Source of the DNA: Pseudoduganella flava
Lineage (GTDB): Bacteria; Pseudomonadota; Gammaproteobacteria; Burkholderiales; Burkholderiaceae_D
Length of the DNA stretch: 64,000 nt
Assembly: GCF_007830495.1 (NCBI RefSeq)
Contig: NZ_VLKW01000001.1
Location: 919,912-983,911, forward strand
Direction: 5' to 3'
This document shows positions 1 to 11,070 of the stretch, in pieces. A program made the translations under genes and the position numbers. Position 1 is the first letter of the stretch; each line of letters starts with the position of its first letter. The notes below the pieces were generated by a model that ran no database searches, was not told the DNA's origin, and saw only the letters and a list, made by a program, of their open reading frames with translations.

Positions 1-328
1 GGCACCTTCCTACACGGACGTGACGGGCAGCGTGCAGATCACCGTCTCGGGCACGACCTACAACCGTGCCACGCAGCAGTTCACCGGCACGATCAAGCTG
101 GTGAACACGTCGGGTGCGGCGCTGACCGGTCCGCTGCAGGTGGTACTGCAAGGACTGACGTCCGGCGTCACGCTTGCAAACAGCGGCGGCAGCAAGGACG
201 GCTCTCCTTATGTCACGCTCGCACAGGACCTGGCGCCCGGCGCCGCGGCGGTCGTTCCCGTCACGTTCAACAATCCGGCCAAGGTCAACATGAGCTACAC
301 GACCAAGGTTTACAGCGGCACTTTCTAA
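1..328 (+). CDS. C-terminal part of a secreted protein with an Ig-like domain (truncated at the left edge)
   Basis: The reading frame is open to the left edge of the window, so this is the end of a longer gene; the in-frame GTG near base 20 is probably internal. The visible ~108 residues are rich in Thr, Val, Ser and Gly and alternate like a beta-sandwich (GSVQITVSG, FTGTIKLVNTSG, GPLQVVLQGL, VPVTFNNP). This pattern is seen in Ig-like or CARDB-type C-terminal domains of large exported proteins. There is no PEP-CTERM tail. It ends 15 bases before the next PEP-CTERM gene on the same strand, so the two may be co-transcribed. The function cannot be assigned without the missing N-terminus. Confidence 0.75.
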   Translation, partial: APSYTDVTGSVQITVSGTTYNRATQQFTGTIKLVNTSGAALTGPLQVVLQGLTSGVTLANSGGSKDGSPYVTLAQDLAPGAAAVVPVTFNNPAKVNMSYTTKVYSGTF

Positions 329-343
329 GTTAGGATCGGTACC

Positions 344-994
344 ATGTTCGCACCCAAGTTCTCCCTGCGCAGCGCCATCGCCGCGCTTGCCCTGGCCCTC
401 GCGGCCGGCCATGCCGCGGCCGACACGACGCTGGCCGTGTCGATCGACACGAGCGCCTTCGGCACCGACGGCTGGCTGGACTTCCAGTTCAACCCGGCCA
501 GCAACGGCGCCGCGCTGCCGGCCACCGTCACGCTGACGAACTTCGTCGGCTTCGACGCGGCGGCCGATGTCGTCACCGCCGGCCAGGTCAGCGGCTCGCT
601 GGCCGCCGGCTACGTGCTCGGCAACGGCGATTCGTGGAACGACCTGTTCCACGCCGTGCAGTACGGCGGCCGCGTGCTCAGCTTCAACGTCACGTTCTCC
701 GGCGCCGGCGCGCCGGACGCCAGCTTGGCCACGTCCGTGTTCTCGGTGTCGGCCTACGCGGCGGACCAGACGACGCCGCTCGGCGCGTCGATGGACCCGA
801 GCGCCGCACTGGCGTCGATCACGTGGACGCCGGCCGACGTGGCCGGCGGCGCCGGCACCGTGACGCCGGAGGTCTACTCGATCGCGGCCAGCGTGACGGC
901 CGTGCCGGAACCGTCCTCGTGGATGATGCTGGGTATCGGCGCGATGCTCGTCGCCGGCGCCGCCCGCCGCAAGGCCGTTTCGCGCCTGGGCTGA
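344..994 (+). CDS. PEP-CTERM sorting domain protein
   Basis: 216-residue exported protein. An N-terminal signal peptide (basic start, Ala/Leu-rich core, AAGHAAADT cleavage region) is followed by a beta-rich body with LDFQFNP near residue 47. The C-terminus is a classic PEP-CTERM sorting signal: VPEP at 187-190, a hydrophobic segment, then a basic ARRK cluster. In this family an exosortase removes the tail and the protein goes to the cell surface or extracellular matrix. The exosortase is not in this window. The body resembles an uncharacterised PEP-CTERM subfamily (possibly the one catalogued as NF038129; recalled, not checked). A terminator-like hairpin follows about 35 bases downstream. Confidence 0.9.
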   Translation: MFAPKFSLRSAIAALALALAAGHAAADTTLAVSIDTSAFGTDGWLDFQFNPASNGAALPATVTLTNFVGFDAAADVVTAGQVSGSLAAGYVLGNGDSWNDLFHAVQYGGRVLSFNVTFSGAGAPDASLATSVFSVSAYAADQTTPLGASMDPSAALASITWTPADVAGGAGTVTPEVYSIAASVTAVPEPSSWMMLGIGAMLVAGAARRKAVSRLG

Positions 995-1030
995 CACGGC
1001 CCAGCGCGCCGATGCGCGCACGCCACACCG

Positions 1031-1064
1031 CGCCCGCCGCGTCCGCTGGACCGGCGGGCGTTTT
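1031..1064 (+). terminator. Rho-independent terminator after the PEP-CTERM gene
   Basis: CGCCCGCC at 1031-1038 pairs perfectly with GGCGGGCG at 1053-1060 across a 14-base loop, followed by TTTTCG. It separates the PEP-CTERM gene from the regulator genes beginning at 1183. Confidence 0.75.
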
Positions 1065-1182
1065 CGTTGGTGTGTCGCCAGATATAGTCGGACAAACTAT
1101 CAATCGATAAGAAAAATCGTATTGGCCTGGACAGCCACGCTTCGTGCATAGTTAAATTTGCTTTTCAATTTGTCACGCGACC

Positions 1183-1851
1183 ATGGCTTCCCAGGTCCTC
1201 CTCATCGACAGCGATCCGTCCGTCCACCAGGTGCTGGGACATAACCTGCGCCAGGCGGGCCATGCCGTGTGCGGGACGCTTGATGCGGCCGGTGCGCTGG
1301 CATTGATCGACGCGGCGCCGCCGGACATCGTGCTGCTGGAATGGGACCTGCCGGACGAGTCGGGCCTGGCATTGATCCGGCGCCTGCGTGCCGTCGGCGC
1401 GACGGCCGAACTGCCGCTGATCATGATCGCCGCCCGCGCCGCCGAGCAGGACAAGGTGCTGGCGCTGGAGGCGGGGGCGGACGATTACCTGACCAAGCCT
1501 TTCGGCGTGCGCGAGGCGCTGGCGCGGGTGCATGCCGTGCTGCGGCGGCGCCGGCCCGCACCGGCCGCCGGCCTGCGCATCGATCCCGGCACGCAGCGCG
1601 TGATGGCGGGCACCCGGCACATCGCGCTGGGCCGCGTCGAATTCCGCCTGCTGAACTTCCTGATGCAGCATCCGCAGCGTGTGCATACGCGCTCGCAGCT
1701 GCTCGATCACGTGTGGGGCATCGATGCCTACCTCGACGAACGCACCGTCGACGCCCACGTGGGGCGGCTGCGCAGCGCGCTGCAGCCATGCGGCTACGAC
1801 GATCACATCGAGACGGTGCGTGGCAGCGGCTACCGCTTCGTTCCCGCTTGA
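1183..1851 (+). CDS. PhoB/OmpR-family regulator with a degenerate receiver domain
   Basis: 222 residues, collinear with PhoB: receiver about 1-120 and winged-helix DNA-binding domain about 125-222 (HVWGIDAYLDERTVD, TVRGSGYRF). The receiver lacks key catalytic residues. The phospho-acceptor Asp53 of PhoB is Glu (LLEWDLP, E53). The acidic pair is D9-S10 instead of two acidic residues. The switch Thr83 is Ala (IMIAARA). Lys105 is kept (YLTKPF). Asp-to-Glu changes at this site can mimic phosphorylation, so it may act without a kinase, and no histidine kinase lies beside it. Its stop is followed after 1 base by the next regulator. Position suggests control of the secretion operon from 2742; that role is inference. 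Confidence 0.9.
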   Translation: MASQVLLIDSDPSVHQVLGHNLRQAGHAVCGTLDAAGALALIDAAPPDIVLLEWDLPDESGLALIRRLRAVGATAELPLIMIAARAAEQDKVLALEAGADDYLTKPFGVREALARVHAVLRRRRPAPAAGLRIDPGTQRVMAGTRHIALGRVEFRLLNFLMQHPQRVHTRSQLLDHVWGIDAYLDERTVDAHVGRLRSALQPCGYDDHIETVRGSGYRFVPA

Positions 1852-1852
1852 G

Positions 1853-2578
1853 ATGGACGGGCTCGTCATCCTGACCCGGCAGGAGCAGGAGTACCTGCTG
1901 CATGCGATCGAGTCGAGCCTCGAGCTCGCCGAGTTGCGCGAGCTGTTCCTGTGGGCGCAGGGGCAGTTGCAAGCCGTGCTGCCGCACCGGATGCTCGTCT
2001 GCATGCAGTTGGGGCCGGATGGGGACGTGGTGCGTGCCGAGCTGCTGCACGCCGGCGCGCCGGCGCCGGCCCTGGCCGATGCGTTGTGCGCACGGAGCGA
2101 AGGGCTGGCACACGCGGTGCTGCGGCGCTGGCAGCGCGAAGGCGCGCTGCCGCTGGCGCTGTCCGCCGGTGCCGGTGCGGAGGAAGGCCGCCTGGCAGCG
2201 CTGGGCATCGGCAACCTGCTGGCGCACGGCAGCGGCCCGCTGCCCGGCGGCGCCACGTTCTTCATCGCCTGCGACATCCCCGCGGGGCCGGACAGCCGGC
2301 ATGCCCATTTCCTGCGCCTGCTGCTGCCGCACCTGCATGTGGCGCTGCTGCGACTGGCGGCCGGGGTGCCGGTGCTGCGGGCGCTGTCGCCGCGCGAGGC
2401 GCAGGTACTGCGATGGTTGCGCGAAGGCAAGAACAACGAAGAAATCGGCCGTATCCTTGGCATCAGTCCGCTGACGGTGAAAAACCATTTGCGGCGGCTG
2501 TACCGTGCGCTCGGCGTCGGCAATCGCGCCCATGCGGTGGCCCGCAGCGCGGCGCTGCGCTGGCCCCTTGCAGGGTGA
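1853..2578 (+). CDS. LuxR-type regulator resembling EpsA
   Basis: 241 residues. The C-terminal LuxR/NarL helix-turn-helix lies about 175-235 (LSPREAQVLRWLREGKNN, ISPLTVKNHLRRLY). The N-terminal half has no receiver; it begins with an FLWAQGQLQAVLPHRML stretch typical of EpsA-like regulators found beside exopolysaccharide and XrtB/PEP-CTERM loci. The start is the ATG one base after the upstream stop, which implies translational coupling. It is the last gene before a 163-base gap leading into gspG, so it is a good candidate regulator of that operon. Assignment to the EpsA family is from memory of its layout; target genes are unknown. Confidence 0.85.
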   Translation: MDGLVILTRQEQEYLLHAIESSLELAELRELFLWAQGQLQAVLPHRMLVCMQLGPDGDVVRAELLHAGAPAPALADALCARSEGLAHAVLRRWQREGALPLALSAGAGAEEGRLAALGIGNLLAHGSGPLPGGATFFIACDIPAGPDSRHAHFLRLLLPHLHVALLRLAAGVPVLRALSPREAQVLRWLREGKNNEEIGRILGISPLTVKNHLRRLYRALGVGNRAHAVARSAALRWPLAG

Positions 2579-2741
2579 AACGAGCGTTGCAAATTGCTCA
2601 AGTAGCATGCCCGCTGTCAATCGAAAACTGAACAGTGCAAGGGCAGGCCGCCAGCGATGCAACGTCTCAAGAAAAAATTGTCTAAACCTTAAATGGCATG
2701 GTAGCCTTCACCGTCAATTCGGCAATCGGAGGTTGGTTCGG

Positions 2742-3191
2742 ATGCACGCGGTTAAGTGGTCAGTGAAGTGGTTCAGAGGATGTCGGCGCGAGCGTGGCTT
2801 CACGCTGCTCGAGCTGCTTGTGGTGATCGTCATCATCGGGCTGCTGGCGGCCTATGTCGGTCCCAAATATTTCTCCCAGCTGGGCAAGTCGGAAGTGACG
2901 GTGGCGAAGGCGCAGATCGAAGCCTTCGAGAAGTCGCTCGACACGTACCGGCTCGACGTGGGCCGTTATCCGACCACGGAAGAAGGCCTGGGCGCGCTGT
3001 TGACGGCGCCGGCCACGGCGGGCGCGAAATGGAACGGCCCCTACCTGAAGAAAGGCGTGCCGCCGGATCCATGGGGCCGCCCGTACCAGTACAAGGCGCC
3101 AGGCACGCGCGGCGACTACGAGATCACTTCCCTGGGCAAGGACGGCCAGCCGGGCGGTTCCGGCGACAACGCCGACATTACTTCGCAGTAA
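2742..3191 (+). CDS. gspG: Type II secretion major pseudopilin GspG
   Basis: 149-residue prepilin. A basic leader ends at Gly19 and the mature N-terminus is FTLLELLVVIVIIGLLAA with Glu at +5, the standard prepilin-peptidase site and N-terminal helix. The globular part has the GspG signature (YRLDVGRYPTTEEGL, WNGPYL, PPDPWGRPYQYK) and the Asp/Gly-rich C-terminal loop that binds calcium in this family (GKDGQPGGSGDNADI). GspG builds the periplasmic pseudopilus. The start at 2742 is chosen because GGAGG at 2728-2732 sits 9 bases upstream. It is the first gene of the operon; gspF follows after 16 bases. No prepilin peptidase gene is in the window. Confidence 0.95.
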   Translation: MHAVKWSVKWFRGCRRERGFTLLELLVVIVIIGLLAAYVGPKYFSQLGKSEVTVAKAQIEAFEKSLDTYRLDVGRYPTTEEGLGALLTAPATAGAKWNGPYLKKGVPPDPWGRPYQYKAPGTRGDYEITSLGKDGQPGGSGDNADITSQ

Positions 3192-3207
3192 CCGCAGCCG
3201 CATTCCC

Positions 3208-4388
3208 ATGCAGTTCGACGTCCGCACTCTGTCGCCGGAAATGGTGATCGGCCACATCGTGGTCGATGGCCGCGACGAGGCCGACGCGCGCCGGCAGGTC
3301 GAGGCGCGCGGCCTGTTCGTCAGCGCCATCCACCCGGTGCGCGGCGCACTGCGGCGCGGTAAAGGCAAAGCGTTGTCGCTGGTGCTGTTCAGCCAGGAAC
3401 TGCTGGCGCTGTTGAACGCAGGTCTCGGCATCGTCGAAGCGCTCGAAGCGCTGCTGGAAAAGGAATCCGGCCCGGGCACCCGCAGCGTGCTGGAACGGCT
3501 GCTCGGGGGCTTGCGCGAAGGGCAGCGCTTCTCGACGGTGCTGGCCGAACAGCCGCAATTGTTCCCGCCGCTGTACGTGGGGATCGTGCGCGCGGCCGAA
3601 GGCACCAGCGACCTGCCGCGTTCGCTGTCCCGCTATATCGACTACCAGCAGCGGATCGACATCGTGCGTGCGAAGATCGTCTCCGCCGCGATCTATCCCT
3701 GCATCCTGTTGCTGGTGGGGGGCGGCGTGTCGATGTTCCTGATCGGCTACGTCGTGCCGCGCTTTGCCGAGGTGTACCAGGGCGCCGGGCGCAACCTGCC
3801 GTGGCTGTCGCAAGTGATGCTGTCGTGGGGCCAGTTCGCCGGCCAGCATGCCGGCAGCCTGGCGATCGGCTTCGCGCTGGCGCTGGCCGCCGCGATCACG
3901 GCGGTGCGCCGCATGATGGCGAACGGCGGCCTGGTGCGGCTGCTGGGACGGCTGCCCGGAATCGGCGAGCGGGTTCGCATCTACGAGCTGTCGCGGCTGT
4001 ACCTGACGCTGGGCATGCTGACCGAAGGGGGCATCACGATCGTCCAGGCGATCGAGACGGTGCAGGGCATGGTGTCGGCCAACGTCAAGAGCGGCCTGCG
4101 GCTGGCCAAGCAGGCGGTGGAGGCGGGCTTGCCGCTGTCCACCGCGTTCGAGGCCAACGGCCTGACGACGCCGATCTCGCTGCGCATGCTGCGCGTGGGC
4201 GAGCGGACCGGCGACATGGGGCCGATGCTGACGCAATCGGCCGCCTTTTACGACGGCGAAATCAGCCGCTGGATCGACCGTTTCACGCGCACCTTCGAGC
4301 CGTTGCTGATGGCCGGCATCGGCCTCATCGTGGGCGCCATCGTGGTATTGCTGTATATGCCGATTTTTGACCTTGCCGGAGAAATGTC

Positions 4389-4392
<4 letters not shown>
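3208..4392 (+). CDS. gspF: Type II secretion / type IV pilus platform protein GspF (PilC family)
   Basis: 394 residues, usual length for GspF. Two repeated GspF domains (about 60-185 and 265-390) and three hydrophobic segments (about 165-190, 220-245 and 365-390) give the typical inner-membrane topology. Conserved features include SQELLALLNAGL, the LRVGERTG stretch of the second domain and the C-terminal LLYMPIFDL. It anchors the assembly ATPase to the inner membrane. It overlaps the ATPase gene by four bases (GTGA), so the two are translationally coupled. Confidence 0.93.
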
Positions 4393-6078
<1,686 letters not shown>

Positions 6079-6086
<8 letters not shown>

Positions 6087-6888
6087 CCTGCTCGGCCCCA
6101 CGTTGCGGCTCGGCGTGTCCGCTGCCGCCGTCAGCCTGCTGGCCGCTTCGCGCTGGCGTCCCGACGACGTCAAGGTGCTGGCCGAGCAGCCGCTGGCCAC
6201 GCCCGGCATTGCCGCCGTTGGCGCGGCGCTGCATGCGCTGCTGGAAGGGCAGGACGTCGCGAACCGCGCGGTGTCCGTCGTGCTGGCCGATGAACTGTGC
6301 AGGCTGTGGCAGGTCGTGCCGCCGCCGCAGGCCGCCCGGCTGGCCGACATCGAGGCAGCCGCCGCGTTGCGCTTCCATGCGTTGTACGGCGAGGCGCCGG
6401 GCGCCTGGCAGCTCACCGCCGACTGGCACGCCAAGGAGCCGTTCTTCGCGGCCGCCGTGCCGCGCGTGCTGCTGGCCGCGATCGGCCAGGTGGCGAACGA
6501 CGCCCGCCTGCACGTCGTGCAGGTGGTGCCGCACTTTGTCACCGCGTGGAACCGCTGGTGCCGCGCGATCCGCCCGGGCGCCTGGTTCGGCCAGCTGCAC
6601 GACAACCTGCTGACGGTGGCGGCGATCGACGGCGGCCGGCTGTGCGCCGTGCGCGCCTTGCAGGTGCCGCATGGCGCCGACCATTACTGGCTGACGCAGA
6701 TGCTGCAGCGCGAGGCGCTGTTGCTGGGCCTCGCATTGCCGGAGCGCCTGCAGCTGTGCGGCGCCGTGCCGGCGGCGCTGCAGAAGGGCGCCGGCGAGGG
6801 GCAGGTGCCGGTGCTGCGCCTGGATGCGGGGCAGGGCGACGCGCTGTCCGCCGCGAGCCGGCTGGCTTTTGCGGGGAGTACGCCATGA
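6079..6888 (+). CDS. Putative PilM / cytoplasmic GspL-like platform subunit
   Basis: 269 residues, no signal peptide and no membrane segment. It begins LRLGVSAAAVSLL, the opening expected of the actin-like fold of PilM, MshI and the GspL cytoplasmic domain, and a mid-protein DGGRLCAVRAL strand pattern fits the same fold. I see no clear ATP-binding motif. The main evidence is position: directly after gspE and overlapping by ATGA a bitopic protein with a PilN profile, then a PilO-like protein. PilM normally binds the PilN cytoplasmic tail and links the ATPase to the periplasmic platform. The gene is certain; the family assignment is by context and fold pattern. Confidence 0.65.
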
Positions 6889-7430
6889 AGCCGATGCGCA
6901 TCGATTTTGCGGCCCCCACGTGGCGGCGCGCGCTGTACCGCCTGCATCCGGGCCTGCTTGTCGCCGGCATTGCCGGCATCGCACTGTGCGCCGGCGGCAT
7001 CTGGCTGGCCACACAGATGGCCGAGCAGCGCGCCGTGCGTGAGCAGCAGCTGGAACGGTTGCAAGCGCGCCAGGCCGCGCTGTCGAAAGCCCCGCGGCCC
7101 GTTACCGCGGTGGTGATTCCGGAGGCGCAGGCCAACGCGGTGAATGCCGCCGTGCTGCAGCTGAACGTGCCGTGGCGCGAGCTGGAAGACGCGCTGGGCT
7201 CCGCGACGCCGGCCAATATCGCGCTGCTGGCGCTGGACCCGGACCCGCGCAAACGGATCCTGAAAATCACGGCCGAGGCCAGGAACAGCGACGACATGGT
7301 GGGCTATGTGCAGGTGTTGAAGCAGCAGGAGTTCTTCGCGGCCGCGGCGCTGGTGCGCCACGAGATCGGCGAGCAGGACCCGAATCACCCGATCCGCTTC
7401 CAGGTCGAAGTGCAGTGGGGGGCGCGATGA
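6885..7430 (+). CDS. Putative PilN-like bitopic inner-membrane protein
   Basis: 181 residues. A short basic cytoplasmic N-terminus (MKPMRIDFAAPTW) is followed by one transmembrane helix about 24-45, a predicted coiled coil (QMAEQRAVREQQLERLQARQA) and a periplasmic alpha/beta domain ending in FQVEVQW. This is the PilN / GspL-C-terminal architecture: a ferredoxin-like fold after a coiled coil. The cytoplasmic IDF segment is where PilN family members bind PilM. ATGA overlaps at both ends couple it to its neighbours. Sequence identity to characterised PilN looks low. Confidence 0.65.
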   Translation: MKPMRIDFAAPTWRRALYRLHPGLLVAGIAGIALCAGGIWLATQMAEQRAVREQQLERLQARQAALSKAPRPVTAVVIPEAQANAVNAAVLQLNVPWRELEDALGSATPANIALLALDPDPRKRILKITAEARNSDDMVGYVQVLKQQEFFAAAALVRHEIGEQDPNHPIRFQVEVQWGAR

Positions 7431-7975
7431 AGGACATCCAGCTCGCTCCGCTGGTGCTGGCCGTGCGGCTGTTCGCGCTGCGCGCCGGTGCAGCCGCCTG
7501 CGTTGCCGTGGCGCTGCTGCTCGCGGGCGTGGCCACGTGGGCCTGGCTGTTGCCGCAGCGGGCCGCGCTGCAGCAGGAACTGGCGCGGCCGCTGCCGGCG
7601 CCGTCCACGCTCGTGCAGGCGCCGCCGCCGCCCACCGCGAACGAAAACCTGTCGCTGTTCTACGCCACGCTGGGCGAGAAGCGCCATGCGGAACAGCAGG
7701 TCAAGACGCTGTTCGACCTGGCGGCGAAAGCGGGCCTGACGCTCGCCCATGGCGAATACAAGTTCGGCTACGACAAGGCCAGCCGCGTCACGACCTATCA
7801 GATCGCATTGCCCGTGAAGGGCACGTACAACAATATCTGGCAGTTCGCGCTGCAGGTGCTGGCCGACGTGCCGTTCGCCGCCCTCGACGAAGTAAGCTTT
7901 CGCCGCGACACGATCGCCGAGGCCAATGTGGAGGCGCGGCTGCGCTTCACGCTGTACCTGAAGGATGCGCCATGA
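7427..7975 (+). CDS. Putative PilO/GspM-like inner-membrane protein
   Basis: 182 residues. One transmembrane helix lies about 18-42. A short Pro-rich linker (APPPPTANENLSLFYATLGE) precedes a compact alpha/beta domain with ALPVKGTYNNIWQFALQVL, which resembles the PilO pattern of a strand followed by a helix. PilO and GspM form heterodimers with PilN or GspL in the periplasm. It starts inside the stop of the PilN-like gene (ATGA). Downstream it overlaps a 12-codon mini-frame leading into the next gene. Confidence 0.65.
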   Translation: MKDIQLAPLVLAVRLFALRAGAAACVAVALLLAGVATWAWLLPQRAALQQELARPLPAPSTLVQAPPPPTANENLSLFYATLGEKRHAEQQVKTLFDLAAKAGLTLAHGEYKFGYDKASRVTTYQIALPVKGTYNNIWQFALQVLADVPFAALDEVSFRRDTIAEANVEARLRFTLYLKDAP

Positions 7976-8007
7976 CGGCCCGCATGGAAGCGAGGATCGC
8001 GCGATGA
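7972..8007 (+). other. Micro-ORF bridging two operon genes
   Basis: ATG at 7972 overlaps the stop of the PilO-like gene (ATGA), runs 11 codons and ends in a TGA (8005-8007) that overlaps the ATG (8004) of the next gene. The 28-base gap would otherwise be the only sizeable break in a run of overlapping genes, so this may be a coupling device that hands ribosomes across. No protein function is suggested, and it could be chance. Confidence 0.35.
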
Positions 8008-8576
8008 AGCGGCGTCACGTCCTGATGGGGGCCGGGCTGGCGGTTGCGGCCGCGCTGGTGATCTTTGGCGACAACCGGCCCACGGCCGACGTCGCCGAGC
8101 CGGTCGAACGCGCCAATGCGCCGGCCGCGGCGAAGCCCGCGCCCACGCCGGTCGCACGCAGCGAGCGCACGGATCGCGCCGCTGCCGCGGGCGAATCGGC
8201 CGCCATCCTACGCCTGGTACCGCGGGCCGAGTTGATCGGCGCGACCGGGGAGGGCGCGTTCAAGGGAGCGGGGGGCGTGTTCCAGGGCCAGAACTGGAAT
8301 CCGCCGCCACCAGCGCCGCCGCCCGCGCCGAGCGGCCCGCCGCCACCACCACCGGCGCCGACCGCACCGCCGCTGCCGTTCACGGTACTGGGCAAAGGGC
8401 TCGCGGACGGCGCCTGGGAAGTGTATCTGGCGCGCCCCGACCGCACCTACGTGGTGAAGGTGGGGACCGTCATCGACGGCATGTACCGCATCGACGCCAT
8501 CGCGCCGCCGACGCTGACGATCACTTATTTGCCCCTCAACCAGGTGCAACAGCTAAACATTGGAGTCATCGATTGA
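8004..8576 (+). CDS. Putative PilP/GspC-like secretin-linking protein
   Basis: 190 residues from ATG 8004, with cgagga about 8 bases upstream. An N-terminal hydrophobic helix (about 6-20) serves as an uncleaved anchor or signal. A long disordered Ala/Pro region carries an almost pure proline stretch about 93-120. It is followed by a small C-terminal beta domain (FTVLGKGLADGAWEVYLARPDRTYVVKVG..IDGMYRIDAI), which matches the HR / PilP domain shape: six or so short strands with a bound-ligand look. PilP and the GspC HR domain dock the platform to the secretin N0 domain, and the secretin gene follows directly. Family call is by layout. Confidence 0.65.
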   Translation: MKRRHVLMGAGLAVAAALVIFGDNRPTADVAEPVERANAPAAAKPAPTPVARSERTDRAAAAGESAAILRLVPRAELIGATGEGAFKGAGGVFQGQNWNPPPPAPPPAPSGPPPPPPAPTAPPLPFTVLGKGLADGAWEVYLARPDRTYVVKVGTVIDGMYRIDAIAPPTLTITYLPLNQVQQLNIGVID

Positions 8577-10585
8577 ACACGCACTTTGTCCGCGGCCGGG
8601 TGCGCCGCGTGCTGACGCTGTCCGTACTGGCGCTTGCGCTGGCGGGCTGCGCGGCCCAGATGGCCTATCGAGACGGTCGCGACCTGATCGAGAAGGACCA
8701 GATCGAGGCGGGCTTGTTGAAGCTGCAGGAAGCGATCGCCAAGGACCCCGGCAATGCGCAGTACCGCGCCGCCTACCTGCAGGCGCGCGACCGGGCGATC
8801 CTGCGCTACCTGGACCAGGCGGAGCGCCAGACGGCGGAAAACCAGCGTGAGCTGGCGCTGCAGAACGTGCAGCGCGTGCTGGCCCTGAACCCGCAGAACG
8901 AACGGGCGCGGATGGCGCTGCGCACGCTCGACATGACCGACCGCCACGACAAGCTGCTGGCCGATGCGACGGACCTCGTCGGCAAGAAGGAATACGAGCA
9001 GGCGCGGGCGAAGATCGACATGGTGCTGGCGGAGAAGCCCGACCAGCCGCGCGCCAGGCTGCTGCTGCGCGAGATCGCCGAGAAGAATCCGCCGAGCGGC
9101 GGCGAGACGGCGCTGGCGAAGGCCTACAAGCAGCCGATCACGATCGAGTTCCGCGACGCGCCGTTGAAGCAGGTGTTCGACGTGATCTCGCGCCGGTCAG
9201 GCCTGAACTTCGTGTTCGACAAGGACGTGAAGACCGATACGCGTACGACCATCATGCTGAAGAACAGCACCGTCGAATCGGCCGTGTACTACCTGTTGAT
9301 GACGAACCAGCTGGAACAGCAGGTGATGGATGCGAACACGATCCTGATCTTCCCGAACATCGCGGCCAAGCTGAAGGAGTACCAGGAGACCGTCGTGAAG
9401 ACGTTTTTCCTGGCGAACGCGGAAGCGAAGCTTGTCGCCAACACGCTGAAGACGATCCTGAAGTCGCGCGACGTCGTCGCCGACGAGAAGCTGAACCTCG
9501 TGATCATGCGCGACAACGCCGACGCCGTGCGGCTGGCCGAGAAGATCGTCGCCGTGCAGGACATGGCCGAGCCGGAGGTGATGCTGGAAGTGGAGATCCT
9601 CGAGATCAAGCGCAGCCGCCTGATGGACCTGGGTATCGCCTGGCCCACCAGCGCCACGCTGGCACCGCTGGTGACGAGCGACGGCGGCAAGGTTACGCTG
9701 TCCACGCTGGACAACCTGAACCGCCGCACGCTCAGCATCACCGGCATCAGCGCGACGGCCACGGCGAAGAAGACGGACACCGATTCGAACCTGTTGGCGA
9801 ACCCGCGCATCCGCGTGCGCAACAAGGAGAAGGCGAAGATCCTGATCGGCGACAAGGTGCCCGTCATTACGAGCACGGTGTCGCCGGGCACCGCCGGCTT
9901 TGCGCAGGAGAGCGTCAGCTACGTCGACGTGGGCCTGACCCTGAATGCGGAACCGACGATCTACCTGAACAACGAGGTGGCGATCCGCATCTCGCTGGAG
10001 GTCTCGAACCTCGTCAGCAAGATCGAGACGAAGTCCGGTTCGACCGCGTACCAGATCGGCACGCGCCAGGCATCGACGATGCTGCAGCTGAAGGATGGCG
10101 AGAACCAGGTGCTGGCGGGCCTGATCAACAACGAGGAACGCACCGGCGGCGTCAAGGTGCCGGGCCTGGGCGACATCCCGCTGCTCGGCCGCCTGTTCGG
10201 CACCACCAACGACGACAGCCAGAAGACGGAGATCGTGCTGTCGATCACGCCGCACCTGGTGCGCAACCTGCAGCGCCCGGAAGCGCAGGCCACCGAGTTC
10301 TCGGCCGGCACCGAAGCGAACTTCCGCCGCAAGCCTGAGCTGTCCGTGCGCATGCCGGTCCCGTTGCCGCAGCGTGGCGCACCGGCACCGGCGGGGCCGC
10401 AGGCGCCGCAGCCGACGCCGCAGGAGCAGGGCATCCCGAGCAATGTGCCGTTGTCGACGTCGCAGCCAGGACCCGCGTCCAGCGTGACCCAGCAACCGGT
10501 GCAGGTGCTGCCGGTGACGCCGCCGCCTCCGACGGCGGTGCCGCCATCCGCCACCACGCCGCCTCCGCCGCCGCAGAACGATTGA
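8573..10585 (+). CDS. Lipoprotein secretin with N-terminal TPR-like repeats (GspD/MshL type)
   Basis: 670 residues from a TTG codon that overlaps the upstream stop (TTGA), with GGAG at 8562-8565. A lipobox LALAGC (Cys26) marks an outer-membrane lipoprotein. Residues about 30-155 are TPR-like helices ([33 protein letters not shown]). About 185-235 is the secretin/TonB short N-terminal domain ([22 protein letters not shown]), then a NolW-like domain (about 265-330), then the pore (about 340-585, [15 protein letters not shown]). The last ~75 residues are a Pro/Gln-rich tail. It forms the outer-membrane channel. Built-in TPRs may replace a separate pilotin; that is inference. Confidence 0.9.
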   Translation: MNTHFVRGRVRRVLTLSVLALALAGCAAQMAYRDGRDLIEKDQIEAGLLKLQEAIAKDPGNAQYRAAYLQARDRAILRYLDQAERQTAENQRELALQNVQRVLALNPQNERARMALRTLDMTDRHDKLLADATDLVGKKEYEQARAKIDMVLAEKPDQPRARLLLREIAEKNPPSGGETALAKAYKQPITIEFRDAPLKQVFDVISRRSGLNFVFDKDVKTDTRTTIMLKNSTVESAVYYLLMTNQLEQQVMDANTILIFPNIAAKLKEYQETVVKTFFLANAEAKLVANTLKTILKSRDVVADEKLNLVIMRDNADAVRLAEKIVAVQDMAEPEVMLEVEILEIKRSRLMDLGIAWPTSATLAPLVTSDGGKVTLSTLDNLNRRTLSITGISATATAKKTDTDSNLLANPRIRVRNKEKAKILIGDKVPVITSTVSPGTAGFAQESVSYVDVGLTLNAEPTIYLNNEVAIRISLEVSNLVSKIETKSGSTAYQIGTRQASTMLQLKDGENQVLAGLINNEERTGGVKVPGLGDIPLLGRLFGTTNDDSQKTEIVLSITPHLVRNLQRPEAQATEFSAGTEANFRRKPELSVRMPVPLPQRGAPAPAGPQAPQPTPQEQGIPSNVPLSTSQPGPASSVTQQPVQVLPVTPPPPTAVPPSATTPPPPPQND

Positions 10586-11070
10586 TGAACGCAGGGTATC
10601 GCCGCCGGCGTGGCTTCACGCTGATCGAACTGCTCGTTACCGTGGCCATCCTCGGCCTGCTGGCGGCGCTGGCGGTGCCGACGGTGCAGGTGACGGTGCA
10701 GCGCCGTAACGAGCAGGAACTGCGCACGGCGCTGTACCAGATCCGCAAGGCGATCGACGATTACAAGCAGGCCTACGACGACGGCCGCATCGCGAAGACG
10801 ATCGGCAGCAACGGCTACCCGAAGACGCTGGAGACGCTGGTCGAAGGCGTGCCGGACCTGAAGAATCCGAAGCGCAGCAAGATCTTCTTCCTGCGCCGCA
10901 TTCCGCGCGATCCGTTCGCCACCGACAGCGAGCTGTCGCCCGCGCAGACGTGGGGCAAGCGCAGCTATGCCAGCGAAGCGGAGGATCCGCGCGAAGGGGA
11001 AGACGTGTACGATGTATTTTCCAACTCCGACAAGGTGGGCCTGAACGGCATCCCCTATCGCAAATGGTGA
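10585..11070 (+). CDS. Type II/IV pseudopilin (GspG-like minor or second pilin)
   Basis: 161 residues from the ATG that overlaps the secretin stop; a TTG three bases earlier is also possible. An Arg-rich leader ends at Gly10; the mature start is [20 protein letters not shown] with Glu at +5. The body ([35 protein letters not shown]) follows the GspG plan but is longer, with two inserts around the DPFA region. A minor or alternative pseudopilin is likely. It overlaps the next pseudopilin by seven bases. Confidence 0.88.
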   Translation: MNAGYRRRRGFTLIELLVTVAILGLLAALAVPTVQVTVQRRNEQELRTALYQIRKAIDDYKQAYDDGRIAKTIGSNGYPKTLETLVEGVPDLKNPKRSKIFFLRRIPRDPFATDSELSPAQTWGKRSYASEAEDPREGEDVYDVFSNSDKVGLNGIPYRKW

